Source: Pseudomonadota bacterium (GTDB lineage Bacteria; Pseudomonadota; Gammaproteobacteria; Burkholderiales; JABEVD01). From it: a DNA stretch of 63,556 nt. Of the stretch, positions 1 through 8,164 are shown in pieces. Under the pieces are notes generated by a model. It saw only the letters and a list, made by a program, of their open reading frames with translations, was not told the DNA's origin and ran no database searches. The stretch covers positions 1 through 63,556 of the forward strand of contig JAJZTQ010000016.1 of assembly GCA_021848825.1 (NCBI GenBank). Reading direction: 5' to 3'. A program made the position numbers and the translations under genes. Each line of letters opens with the position of its first letter. Within the stretch, counting starts at the first letter, position 1.

Positions 1-1
1 C

Positions 2-925
2 GGATTCGTGGGGAGAGCGCTCTGCACGCAACTTCTGGCGCGAGGGTTCGAGGTCAGGGGTGCGGTGAGGAGCGAAAAATCCGTCCTGCCTCAAGGGGTC
101 GAAAGAATCGCGGTTGGGGAAATTCACGGCGATACCGACTGGTCTTCTGCATTGCAGGGGATCGACATCGTCATCCACCTCGCTGCAAGAGTCCATGTCA
201 TGAAGGATGAAAGCTCGGACCCCCTTTCGGAATTCAGGAAAGTCAATGTAGAAGGAACGGAAAAACTCGCGATTTCGGCTGCGAGAGCGGGCGTGGAAAG
301 GCTGGTCTATGCGAGTTCGATCAAGGTTAACGGCGAGGCGACGACCATCAGGCCCTATTCCGAAACGGATGCATCGGGCCCGCAGGATCCCTATGGCGTC
401 TCGAAATGGGAAGCTGAAAGGATGCTTCATCGCATCTCAAAGGAAAACGGAATCGAATTCGCGATCATCAGGCCGCCTCTTGTTTACGGCCCTGGGGTGG
501 GCGGGAATTTCATCAGGATGCTCGACTGGATAGCGAAAGGAATCCCGCTTCCGCTCGGCTCGGTGAAAAACCGCAGGAGCATGATTTACGTCGAGAACCT
601 GGCCGATGCCCTGATTCTCTGTTCAACTCATCCTGATGCCGCCAACCAGACCTATCTGGTCAGCGACAATGAAACCGTTTCCACCCCGGAACTCCTCGAA
701 AGGCTTTCGGCAATCATGGGAAGAAGGATGGCAATTCCGCCATTTCCGGTTTTCCTTCTCGATTTCCTTGGAAAAATCGCGGGAAAATCCGCCGAGCTTC
801 AAAGACTGACAGGATCGCTTGAAGTCGATGCATCGAAAATTAGGAAAACGCTGGCCTGGAATCCGCCCAGCTCCCTCGATACGGGATTGACCAGAACGGT
901 TGACTGGTTCAGCAACAGCCGCTGA
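2..925 (+). CDS. NAD-dependent epimerase/dehydratase (WbpV-like), 5'-truncated
   Basis: This is a short-chain (extended SDR) sugar-nucleotide enzyme. The frame is open to the window edge: codons upstream of the first GTG read G-F-V-G-R-A-L, the end of the TGxxGFVG nucleotide-binding loop, so the true start lies outside the window. The YxxxK catalytic pair is seen in DPYGVSKWEAE, with a serine-rich strand (YASSIK) before it. A WbpL-like and a WbpM-like gene follow, the same trio as wbpV-wbpL-wbpM of Pseudomonas O-antigen loci, where WbpV helps make UDP-N-acetyl-quinovosamine. The exact substrate is inferred, and a 4-epimerase role is possible. Of 23 arginine codons counted, 19 are AGA/AGG. Confidence 0.85.
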   Translation, partial: GFVGRALCTQLLARGFEVRGAVRSEKSVLPQGVERIAVGEIHGDTDWSSALQGIDIVIHLAARVHVMKDESSDPLSEFRKVNVEGTEKLAISAARAGVERLVYASSIKVNGEATTIRPYSETDASGPQDPYGVSKWEAERMLHRISKENGIEFAIIRPPLVYGPGVGGNFIRMLDWIAKGIPLPLGSVKNRRSMIYVENLADALILCSTHPDAANQTYLVSDNETVSTPELLERLSAIMGRRMAIPPFPVFLLDFLGKIAGKSAELQRLTGSLEVDASKIRKTLAWNPPSSLDTGLTRTVDWFSNSR

Positions 926-927
926 CC

Positions 928-956
928 TTGCCAAGGGAAGTGCCCATCATTATACT
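928..956 (+). promoter_or_regulatory. sigma70-type promoter for vapBC
   Basis: TTGCCA (928-933), a 17-base spacer and TATACT (951-956) match the sigma70 consensus at five of six bases in each hexamer. It begins three bases after the stop codon of the epimerase gene and would start transcription near 963, about 24 bases before the vapB ATG. It may also feed the O-antigen genes downstream. Confidence 0.6.
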
Positions 957-957
957 G

Positions 958-974
958 TCTTACATATTTCTTAC
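958..974 (+). promoter_or_regulatory. possible VapB operator (direct repeat)
   Basis: TCTTAC occurs at 958-963 and again at 969-974, 11 bases apart, about one helical turn, right at the predicted transcription start of vapBC. AbrB-type antitoxins commonly autorepress at such sites. The assignment is inference from position and spacing only. Confidence 0.3.
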
Positions 975-986
975 CCCGGGCTCGCC

Positions 987-1247
987 ATGGAAACCACGAA
1001 ACTCTCCAGCAAAGGGCAGGTGATTCTGCCCAAGCATATTCGGGCAGCGCACAAGTGGCTCCCCGGGGTCGAATTTGTGGTCGAAGACACCCCCGAAGGC
1101 GTATTGCTGCGGCCATTGAAACCCTTCAGGCCCACCCGCATCGAAGAAGTCCTCGGCTGCACGGGTTACAAAGGTGCCGCAAAGACGATCGAAGATATGG
1201 ATGCCGCCATTTCAAAGGGAGTCAAGGCTACTCATGATCGCGGTTGA
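987..1247 (+). CDS. vapB: VapB-type antitoxin, AbrB/SpoVT fold
   Basis: An 86-residue protein. Its first 45 residues form a swapped-hairpin AbrB DNA-binding domain (TKLSSKGQVILPKHIR is the signature) and its C-terminal tail would wrap the toxin. The ATG at 987 was chosen because the AbrB motif starts there; the frame stays open upstream without family similarity. It overlaps vapC by 14 bases, the usual antitoxin-toxin coupling. Four of five arginine codons are CGN, unlike the AGA/AGG-rich neighbours, which suggests recent arrival. It is expected to bind its own promoter and neutralise VapC. Confidence 0.85.
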   Translation: METTKLSSKGQVILPKHIRAAHKWLPGVEFVVEDTPEGVLLRPLKPFRPTRIEEVLGCTGYKGAAKTIEDMDAAISKGVKATHDRG

Positions 1248-1620
1248 CACCAATGTCCTCGTCCGTCTGCTTACGCGAGACGACCCGATTCAGGCTGATC
1301 GAGCAGCCGCCCTGTTCGAACGTGAAGCGGTTTTCATTTGCAAAACCGTATTGCTCGAAACCGAATGGGTGTTGCGCTTCAGTTACGGTCTGGAAAATCC
1401 CGTCATATTGAAAGCACTGACCAATGTATTGGGTCTGCCGCATGTCACAGTCGAAGACAACCCTGTGGTAGCGCAAGCCCTGTCGCTCTTCGAGTCCGGT
1501 ATGGATTTTGCTGACGCCCTGCATCTTGCTTCAAGCAAAAGTGCCACCCAGTTTGCCACATTTGACGAACGGCTGAAGAAACGAGCTGCCAATTTCAACC
1601 ATCAGGTGATGCTGGCATAG
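1234..1620 (+). CDS. vapC: VapC-type PIN-domain ribonuclease toxin
   Basis: A 128-residue PIN domain. The acidic metal-binding residues are visible: D5 in VDTNVL, E42/E44 in LLETEW, D94 in DFADALHLA and D111 in FDE. VapC toxins are Mg-dependent endoribonucleases that typically cut initiator tRNA or rRNA; the target here is unknown. The start at 1234 gives the canonical MIAVDTNVL opening and overlaps vapB. The stop lies only four bases before the next O-antigen gene, so the pair sits seamlessly inside that operon. All seven arginine codons are CGN. Confidence 0.9.
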   Translation: MIAVDTNVLVRLLTRDDPIQADRAAALFEREAVFICKTVLLETEWVLRFSYGLENPVILKALTNVLGLPHVTVEDNPVVAQALSLFESGMDFADALHLASSKSATQFATFDERLKKRAANFNHQVMLA

Positions 1621-1624
1621 CCTG

Positions 1625-2587
1625 ATGTTCAGCACTTTGTACGCGCCACTGATCACCTTCGGCATTTCCATGATTGCCCTTGTCTTCCTGACAAAGGGGA
1701 AAATGACTCACCTCGCTCTCGACCAGCCCAATGAAAGATCGCTCCACCAGACCCCCGTCCCGCGCACGGGAGGGATCGCCATCATGGCAGGCATCATGGC
1801 AGGCTGGTCTCTTCTCGGCGCGCCAAGCTGGCCGGTATGGCTAGGCCTCACCATTCTCATCCTAGTCTCCTTCCTGGATGACCTGTACAATATTCCGGTT
1901 CCTTTACGCTTCGGCACCCATTTTCTGGGATCACTCATCTTCTCGGCTTCCGTTCTGGCAAATTCGTATTTATCCATTCTCGCAGCCACGATCGTCTTCG
2001 TCTGGATGATAAACCTGTATAATTTCATGGACGGTTCCGACGGGCTCGCAGGCGGCATGGCGCTTTTCGGCTTCGGCTTCTATGCGCTGGCTGCCTGGGT
2101 GAACAAGGACATGAATTTTGCACTGCTCAATATGACTATAGCTGCAAGCGCCGGGGCTTTCCTGTTCTTCAATTTCCATCCCGCCAGAATTTTCATGGGC
2201 GACGCCGGCTCCATCCCGCTGGGATTCCTGAGCGCAAGCTTCGGATTGATGGGCTGGCAAAGAACAGACTGGCCGATATGGTTCCCCATCATGATTTTTT
2301 CCCCATTCATTGTCGACTCGACCATCACGCTGTTGAAGCGCCTGTTCAAGGGGGAAAAGATATGGAAGGCGCACAAGGAGCATTATTACCAGAGACTGAT
2401 CAGGATGGGACTGGGGCACAGGAATCTCGCGCTTCTCGAATATGCCCTGATGATCTCGGTCGGAATCAGCTCGCTATTCGCAATCCACGGATCCGGGGTG
2501 AGTCAGATCGCCGTGTTTGCCGGATGGGGAGCCGCATTCATCATGATCATGCATCGAATCGATAAACGCTGGGCCGGAAAAAATTAA
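1625..2587 (+). CDS. WecA/WbpL-like undecaprenyl-phosphate sugar-1-phosphate transferase
   Basis: A 320-residue polytopic protein of glycosyltransferase family 4 (MraY/WecA). It starts O-antigen repeat synthesis by moving a HexNAc-1-phosphate onto undecaprenyl phosphate at the inner membrane. Visible family motifs are the Mg-binding D85-D86 (FLDD), NFMDGSDG at 133-140, GDAGS at 192-196 and the H-x-x-H-Y-Y-Q-R loop near 250-256. About ten hydrophobic segments are apparent. It starts four bases after vapC and ends one base before the WbpM-like gene. By analogy with WbpL, the donor could be UDP-QuiNAc or UDP-FucNAc, which is inference. Confidence 0.88.
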   Translation: MFSTLYAPLITFGISMIALVFLTKGKMTHLALDQPNERSLHQTPVPRTGGIAIMAGIMAGWSLLGAPSWPVWLGLTILILVSFLDDLYNIPVPLRFGTHFLGSLIFSASVLANSYLSILAATIVFVWMINLYNFMDGSDGLAGGMALFGFGFYALAAWVNKDMNFALLNMTIAASAGAFLFFNFHPARIFMGDAGSIPLGFLSASFGLMGWQRTDWPIWFPIMIFSPFIVDSTITLLKRLFKGEKIWKAHKEHYYQRLIRMGLGHRNLALLEYALMISVGISSLFAIHGSGVSQIAVFAGWGAAFIMIMHRIDKRWAGKN

Positions 2588-2588
2588 T

Positions 2589-4400
2589 ATGCCCATCAGA
2601 AACCCGAGAACCCTGCTCGCCATCTTTCACGACATCGCGGCTGCAGTGCTAGCCTGGTATGTCGCCTATTCCCTCAGATTCAATCTGGAAATTCCGGGTT
2701 ACTACATGTCCCAGCTTGCTGCATCGCTATACATCGTGATTCCGCTCCAGACCCTGATCTTCTGGGGCTTCGGCCTGTACAAAGGAATATGGAAATACGC
2801 AAGCATTCCCGATCTGAAGAAGATCCTCTATGCCGTTTCCACTGGCATGGTGAGCATTCCGACCCTGATGTACATGGTTCACAATCCTGTCGGCATTCCG
2901 CGAACGGTTTTCATCCTCTATCCCATCCTTCTCCTGCTTTTCATGGGCGGAAGCCGGGTCATTTACAGATCCTGGAAGGAGCGGCGGCTTTCCGGTCTTT
3001 CCAGCAGAAAGCCCGTTCTTGTCCTCGGTGCAAACGACGCTGCAGCGAACCTCGTCAAGAGCCTCGAGCGAAGCAGCGAATGGCGCGTGATCGGCCTTCT
3101 CGACAACGACCCGAAGAGGCACGACAGGATGATCCACGGCGTCAAGGTGCTGGGGTCAATCGAAAGCCTTCAGGATACCGCGAAAAGCCTTGCCGTTGAA
3201 AACGTCATCATCGCGATGCCGGATGCGCCTCATTCGGAAAGAAGGAAAGCGCTCGAAACCTGCACGAAGGCGGGGATCAAGGCCATGACCGTTCCTTCCT
3301 TCGAGGACCTGATAGGGGGAAAATTCACCGTCTCGCAGATCAGGAATGTCGAGCTGGACGATCTTTTAGGACGGGACGCGGTGCAGCTCGATACGGGGGG
3401 CTTGAACGACCTGATTTCAGGAAAGACCGTCATGGTGACGGGCGCGGGCGGATCGATAGGTTCCGAATTGTGCAGACAGATCGCGAAATTCCGCCCCGGG
3501 AAACTCGTCCTCTTCGATCTCTCCGAATATTCCCTCTACACCATCGAGCAGGAATTCGCAGGACGCGGGATTCCGATTGTCTGCGCCATAGGCGACATCA
3601 AGAACGAGGCCAGGGTCAGGCAGATCATGGCCGATCATGCCCCTGAAGCGATCTTCCATGCCGCGGCCTACAAGCATGTACCCCTGATGGAAAACGTGAA
3701 CGCCTGGGAAGCGGTCAGGAACAATGTTTTCGGCACCTATGTCGTGGCAAAAGTCGCTCTCGAATCGGACGTCAGGAAATTCGTGCTCGTCTCGACAGAC
3801 AAGGCGGTCAACCCGACCAACGTCATGGGCGCTTCCAAACGCCTTGCGGAACTCGTCTGCCAGACACTGCAGAAAGATCAGGGAACCCGCTTCATCATGG
3901 TGCGCTTCGGGAACGTCTTGGGCAGCACGGGAAGCGTGATACCGAAATTCAAGGCCCAGATCGAACAGGGCGGACCGATCACCGTCACGCATCCCGAAAT
4001 CACGCGCTACTTCATGTCGATTCCGGAGGCTTCCCAGCTCGTTCTGCAGGCTGGGCTGATGGGAAGCGGCGGGGAAATATTCGTTCTGGACATGGGAGAA
4101 CCGGTGAAGATCGTCGACCTCGCGAAAGATCTCATCAGGCTTTCCGGCTTCAGCGAAGGCGATATCGAGATCGCTTATACCGGCCTGAGGCCGGGAGAAA
4201 AGCTGTACGAGGAACTCCTGGCGGACGACGAAACGACCCTTCCCACCCCTCATCCGAAGCTCAGAATCGCCAAGGCAAGGCATGAAAACGAACTCTGGCT
4301 TTCCAGATTGCTGCTCTGGCTTGAAGGGAATGCCGCGCTGGAAGACTCGGCGGTAAGGAAAGCGCTCGCACAGTGGGTTCCCGAATACGAGCAGCGCTGA
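2589..4400 (+). CDS. WbpM/CapD-like nucleotide-sugar 4,6-dehydratase
   Basis: A 603-residue membrane-anchored enzyme. Four hydrophobic segments lie within residues 1-125, a first Rossmann domain (VLVLGAND, about 144) follows, and then the catalytic SDR domain (VTGAGGSIGSE, 283-293). In the active site the usual YxxxK is MGASK, with M413 replacing tyrosine and K417, and the serine is in VSTDK (S402). That S-M-K arrangement is known for WbpM, which converts UDP-GlcNAc to the 4-keto-6-deoxy intermediate for QuiNAc/FucNAc. It shares a TGATG junction with the next gene. Together with the WbpV-like and WbpL-like genes it forms a complete precursor route. Confidence 0.9.
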   Translation: MPIRNPRTLLAIFHDIAAAVLAWYVAYSLRFNLEIPGYYMSQLAASLYIVIPLQTLIFWGFGLYKGIWKYASIPDLKKILYAVSTGMVSIPTLMYMVHNPVGIPRTVFILYPILLLLFMGGSRVIYRSWKERRLSGLSSRKPVLVLGANDAAANLVKSLERSSEWRVIGLLDNDPKRHDRMIHGVKVLGSIESLQDTAKSLAVENVIIAMPDAPHSERRKALETCTKAGIKAMTVPSFEDLIGGKFTVSQIRNVELDDLLGRDAVQLDTGGLNDLISGKTVMVTGAGGSIGSELCRQIAKFRPGKLVLFDLSEYSLYTIEQEFAGRGIPIVCAIGDIKNEARVRQIMADHAPEAIFHAAAYKHVPLMENVNAWEAVRNNVFGTYVVAKVALESDVRKFVLVSTDKAVNPTNVMGASKRLAELVCQTLQKDQGTRFIMVRFGNVLGSTGSVIPKFKAQIEQGGPITVTHPEITRYFMSIPEASQLVLQAGLMGSGGEIFVLDMGEPVKIVDLAKDLIRLSGFSEGDIEIAYTGLRPGEKLYEELLADDETTLPTPHPKLRIAKARHENELWLSRLLLWLEGNAALEDSAVRKALAQWVPEYEQR

Positions 4401-5593
4401 TGGCTTACGCTTCCCGCGCAGCGGACAATTCGGCAAAATGGGCAGCCGCTGCAATTGGCTTTTCGGTACCGGTTTCGGTTGCGCTCGACAACATGTTGAT
4501 GCCTGCCGTTCTCTTGCTCTGGATCATCGGCGGAAACTTCAGGGAAAAATACGAGCTCATCAAGCGCAATCCCGTCGCGCTCTCAGCCCTTGCCCTGATC
4601 GGATGGCTCGCCATCGGCATGTTCTACGGAAATGCGCCCGTGAAGGACGCGCTGGATGCTTTCGGGAAATACATCGACCTGCTCTTCGTTCCGGTTTTCG
4701 TCACGATTTTCAGGGAGAACAAGACGAAGCGGCTGGCAATGGATGCCTTCGTTTTCGCCATGCTGCTGACCCTTCTCCTTTCCTACCTGCTCAAGTTCGG
4801 GATTCTTCACCAAGGCTCGATATTGCGGGGATTCAGTGAAAATCCCTATGTCTTCAAGCTCCACATCACCCAGAATTTCTTCATGTCCTATTGCACGCTG
4901 ATCCTCGCGGTCAGATTCTTCATGGAAAAAGAAAAGCGCATGCTGTGGGGAATCCTTGCGCTGCTTTCCCTCTTCAATGTGCTCTTCATGGTTCAGGGAA
5001 GGACTGGCTATGTCGTCATGGCACTCCTTCTCCTTTATCTTTTCGCAACCAGAATGGGGAAAAATGGACTGATCCTGGGTTTTGCTGCAACGATTCTGCT
5101 GGGCTCACTGGCCTTCTACGGATCGAGCGAATTCCACAAACGGGTGACTGTCGCAATGGCAGAATTCACCCAATGGCACAGAAACGATGCAACGGTGGAA
5201 TCCGATTCGATAGGGCAGCGTCTCGAGTTCTACACCAACACGATCGCAATAGTCAAAGCGCATCCCTTTCTCGGTGTGGGAACGGGTGGCTTTCCGGCCG
5301 CCTACAGGGAACAGGTTGCCGGCACGAAAATGATCCCGAGCAATAATCCTCATGAAGAATTCCTGCTCGTCGCCTCCCAGACCGGGTTCGTCGGCCTGGG
5401 TCTGCTGCTGCTTCTTTTCGTCGTTCAATGGCGCGAAGCGAACAAGCTTCCAGGCACAGAAAAGATGCTTGCCCATGGGCTGGTGATCTCGATGGTATCG
5501 GGATGCCTTTTCAACTCGTTCCTGCTCGATCATGCCGAAGGGCTTTTCTTCGCCTTCATGACCGGCGTGCTGTTCTCCGAAAGAAATACATGA
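4400..5593 (+). CDS. O-antigen ligase family membrane protein (WaaL-like)
   Basis: A 397-residue protein with 10 or more hydrophobic segments and the Wzy_C-type periplasmic loop. The loop includes GVGTGGF and NNPHEEF, where H318 sits at the position of the ligase histidine. WaaL enzymes attach undecaprenol-linked O-antigen to lipid A-core; Wzy polymerases and related ligases share the fold, so polymerase function cannot be excluded. The ATG at 4400 overlaps the previous stop in TGATG. A longer frame from 4373 would intrude on the WbpM-like gene, so it was not chosen. The ATGA overlap with the next glycosyltransferase points to translational coupling. Confidence 0.8.
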   Translation: MAYASRAADNSAKWAAAAIGFSVPVSVALDNMLMPAVLLLWIIGGNFREKYELIKRNPVALSALALIGWLAIGMFYGNAPVKDALDAFGKYIDLLFVPVFVTIFRENKTKRLAMDAFVFAMLLTLLLSYLLKFGILHQGSILRGFSENPYVFKLHITQNFFMSYCTLILAVRFFMEKEKRMLWGILALLSLFNVLFMVQGRTGYVVMALLLLYLFATRMGKNGLILGFAATILLGSLAFYGSSEFHKRVTVAMAEFTQWHRNDATVESDSIGQRLEFYTNTIAIVKAHPFLGVGTGGFPAAYREQVAGTKMIPSNNPHEEFLLVASQTGFVGLGLLLLLFVVQWREANKLPGTEKMLAHGLVISMVSGCLFNSFLLDHAEGLFFAFMTGVLFSERNT

Positions 5594-6333
5594 GCCTTTC
5601 GGTCATCGTCATCACGAAAAACGAGGCGCATGCCATAGCAAAATGCCTGGAATCCGTTTCATGGGCAGACGAAATCGTCGTTCTCGATTCCGGAAGCACG
5701 GATGACACGGTGAAGATCTGCGAATCATTCGGCGCGAAAATTCATGTGACAGACTGGCCAGGCTTCGGCCCCCAGAAGAATCGGGCGCTCGATCTTGCAA
5801 ACGGCGAGTGGGTCTTGTCGCTCGATGCGGACGAAATCGTGACGCCTGAACTGAAAAACGAGATGCTAAACGCGATATCCAGCGGGAAGGCGGACGCCTT
5901 CAATTTCCCCAGATCATCGAGCTATTGCGGAAGATTCATGAGGCATGCCGGATGGTGGCCTGACAGGGTTACCCGTCTCTTCAGGCGGGGACGCGCGAAA
6001 TTCAGCCAGGATATCGTCCATGAAAGACTGATCGTGGAAGGCGCCACCGCCGAGCTTTCCTCTCCGCTTGTTCATCACGCTTTCGAAAATCTCGAGGAAG
6101 TGCTGCACAAGATAGACAACTATTCCACAGCAGGGGCGGCCATGATGAAGGAAAAGGGCAAGAATGCCACCCTCATGGACGCGATCCTTCACGGCTTCTG
6201 GTCATTCTTCAGAACCTATTTCCTGAAGGGCGGTTTTCTCGACGGGAAGGAAGGGTTCATGCTGGCGGTCTCCAATGCGGAAGGGACCTATTACCGCTAC
6301 CTGAAGCGCATGCTTCTGGAAACGAGAAAATGA
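5590..6333 (+). CDS. Family 2 glycosyltransferase, WaaE/KdtX-like
   Basis: A 247-residue cytoplasmic GT-A enzyme. It opens with SVIVITKNEA, has the D-S-G-S-T-D-D nucleotide-binding turn near residue 33 and the metal-binding DADE near 82. Its C-terminal half (WWPDRVTRLFRRG, then HHAFENLEE) matches the LPS-core beta-1,4-glucosyltransferase (WaaE) pattern. That enzyme adds glucose to the first core heptose, and the substrate here is inferred from family and neighbours. The start at 5590 overlaps the previous stop as ATGA. The longer frame from 5428 only shadows the ligase gene. Confidence 0.82.
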   Translation: MSLSVIVITKNEAHAIAKCLESVSWADEIVVLDSGSTDDTVKICESFGAKIHVTDWPGFGPQKNRALDLANGEWVLSLDADEIVTPELKNEMLNAISSGKADAFNFPRSSSYCGRFMRHAGWWPDRVTRLFRRGRAKFSQDIVHERLIVEGATAELSSPLVHHAFENLEEVLHKIDNYSTAGAAMMKEKGKNATLMDAILHGFWSFFRTYFLKGGFLDGKEGFMLAVSNAEGTYYRYLKRMLLETRK

Positions 6334-7136
6334 GAATAGCGGTCATCGTCACGACCTACAACAGGCCTGATGCGCTGGATGCCGTTCTGCAAGGCTATCT
6401 TGCGCAGCGCGACAACGACTTCGAAATCGTCGTGGCCGACGACGGATCGACGGAAGAAACAAGAAAGGTCGTCGAGCATTATCGCAAGGTCGCGCCTTTT
6501 CCGGTCACCCATGTCTGGCAGGAAGACCTGGGATTCAGGGCTGCCATGTGCAGAAACAGGGCGATCGCATCGACCGATGCCCCCTACCTCATCTTCACCG
6601 ATGGCGACTGCATTCCTTCCGGAGATTTCGTGTCAGCCCACAGGAGGCTGCTCGAGCCAGGTTTTTTCCTCTCGGGAAACAGGATACTGCTTTCCGAATC
6701 CTTCACAAGGGAAGTGCTGGAAAACAAGCTCCGCATAGGCGAATGGGGCTTCTCAAAATGGCTGAGAGCGAGACGCAGCGGCGGGATAAACAGGCTGCTC
6801 CCCTTGCTCGGATTTCCCGACTTCTGGCGCAAGATGGAGCCCGAAAAATGGCAAGGCGTCAAAACGTGCAATCTCTCCGCCTGGCGAAAAGACATCATGG
6901 CGGTGAACGGATTGGACGAATCCTATACCGGTTGGGGGCTGGAGGATTCGGACCTCGTGATCAGGCTGATCAGATCGGGGGTCCGGCACAAGAGCGCACG
7001 CTTTTCCGCTCCTCTTTTCCATCTGTGGCATCGGGAAAACGACAGGAGCCGTCTCGAGGAAAACAGGATCATGCTCGAATCCATCCTGCATTCTGAACAA
7101 ATCAGGGCAAATCTCGGCCTGGACCGCTATTCATGA
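6330..7136 (+). CDS. Family 2 glycosyltransferase with galactosyltransferase-like C-terminus
   Basis: A 268-residue GT-A enzyme beginning MRIAVIVTTYNRP, with VVADDGSTEE near residue 33 and a DGDC metal motif near 91. The C-terminal part carries GWGLEDSDLVIRL near residue 205, the W-G-x-E-D signature of the glyco_transf_7C domain that contributes the catalytic base. Such enzymes decorate surface polysaccharide or LPS core; the sugar transferred is unknown. It is coupled to both neighbours through ATGA overlaps. It is soluble, with no membrane segment seen, and presumably acts on lipid-linked acceptors at the inner membrane face. Confidence 0.82.
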   Translation: MRIAVIVTTYNRPDALDAVLQGYLAQRDNDFEIVVADDGSTEETRKVVEHYRKVAPFPVTHVWQEDLGFRAAMCRNRAIASTDAPYLIFTDGDCIPSGDFVSAHRRLLEPGFFLSGNRILLSESFTREVLENKLRIGEWGFSKWLRARRSGGINRLLPLLGFPDFWRKMEPEKWQGVKTCNLSAWRKDIMAVNGLDESYTGWGLEDSDLVIRLIRSGVRHKSARFSAPLFHLWHRENDRSRLEENRIMLESILHSEQIRANLGLDRYS

Positions 7137-8164
7137 ATCCTCCTGCAAGAATCCTGGTGATTGCAACAAGAAGGATAGGAGACGTGCTGCTCGTCACGCC
7201 GCTGATCCGGTCATTGAAGAACGCCTGGCCGGATTCACGAATTGATGCGCTCGTTTTCGAGGGAACGGAAGGCATCCTTTCAGGAAACCCGGACCTCGAT
7301 GGCGTCCTCGCCATTCCCCCTCGCCCGAAGCGCTTCGCGCACCTTCGCTTCCTGTTGAGCCTCTGGCGCAAATACGACCTTTCCGTCTCGACCCTGCCTG
7401 GCGACAGGCCGACTCTCTATGCCTTCTTTTCTGGAAAGAAGCGATTCGGCATCCTGATAGACGAAAAGGATCATTTCTGGAAAAAAAGGCTGCTTTCGGG
7501 ATGGATTCCTTTCGATGAAAGAATCCATGCTGTCGAATCCTGCCTCGGCCTTGCGAAACTCCTGGGAATCGAACCGATTTACGAAGTGGTGACGCCCCGG
7601 GCTGACGATGAAAAGGCGAAAGCCCCCTATGCCGTGCTGCATGTCTATCCCATGTACAAATACAAGATGTGGAACGGCAAGGCATGGTCTGAACTCGCCG
7701 AATGGCTCAGGAAAAACGGCTTTCGCATCGTTCTGACAGGCGGGAAGGATGCGGCAGAACAGGCTTACATCAAATCGCTGAGTTTTCCGGAAGATACGCT
7801 CGATCTTTCGGGGAAGCTGACGCTCGGAGGGGTTGCGCAGCTTTTGAGCCATGCCGATATCTATGTCGGGCCTGATACGGCTGTCACCCACATGGCTGCG
7901 GCTATCGGCATCCCGACGCTTGCCCTCTTCGGTCCATCGAACCCGGTAAAATGGGGGCCATGGCCGAGGGGATTCAGAAAGAACCCCCATGAAATGAAGG
8001 GAAGCAGGCATGCGGGAAACGTCTACCTGCTTCAGGGAAAGGGGGATTGCGTTCCCTGCCTCGAGGAAGGATGCGAAAGGCATGTGGCGAGCGAAAGCGC
8101 CTGCCTGCAGAACCTTCCCGCCAGTGACGCGATAGAGGCATTGAAAAGGCTGCTTGGAAAATGA
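7133..8164 (+). CDS. Family 9 glycosyltransferase, ADP-heptose:LPS heptosyltransferase-like
   Basis: A 343-residue GT-B protein. The N-terminus reads ILVIATRRIGDVLLVTPLIRSLK, and the C-terminal half has YVGPDTAVTHMAAAIGIPTLALFGPSNP, the ADP-heptose-binding signature of WaaC/WaaF/WaaQ. Near residues 295-325 there is a cluster of cysteines (CVPC, GC, C, C) resembling those of heptosyltransferases that read core oligosaccharide. It would extend the inner core in the cytoplasm. The start overlaps the preceding stop (ATGA) and the stop overlaps the next ATG. Which heptose position it modifies cannot be told from sequence. Confidence 0.85.
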   Translation: MNPPARILVIATRRIGDVLLVTPLIRSLKNAWPDSRIDALVFEGTEGILSGNPDLDGVLAIPPRPKRFAHLRFLLSLWRKYDLSVSTLPGDRPTLYAFFSGKKRFGILIDEKDHFWKKRLLSGWIPFDERIHAVESCLGLAKLLGIEPIYEVVTPRADDEKAKAPYAVLHVYPMYKYKMWNGKAWSELAEWLRKNGFRIVLTGGKDAAEQAYIKSLSFPEDTLDLSGKLTLGGVAQLLSHADIYVGPDTAVTHMAAAIGIPTLALFGPSNPVKWGPWPRGFRKNPHEMKGSRHAGNVYLLQGKGDCVPCLEEGCERHVASESACLQNLPASDAIEALKRLLGK

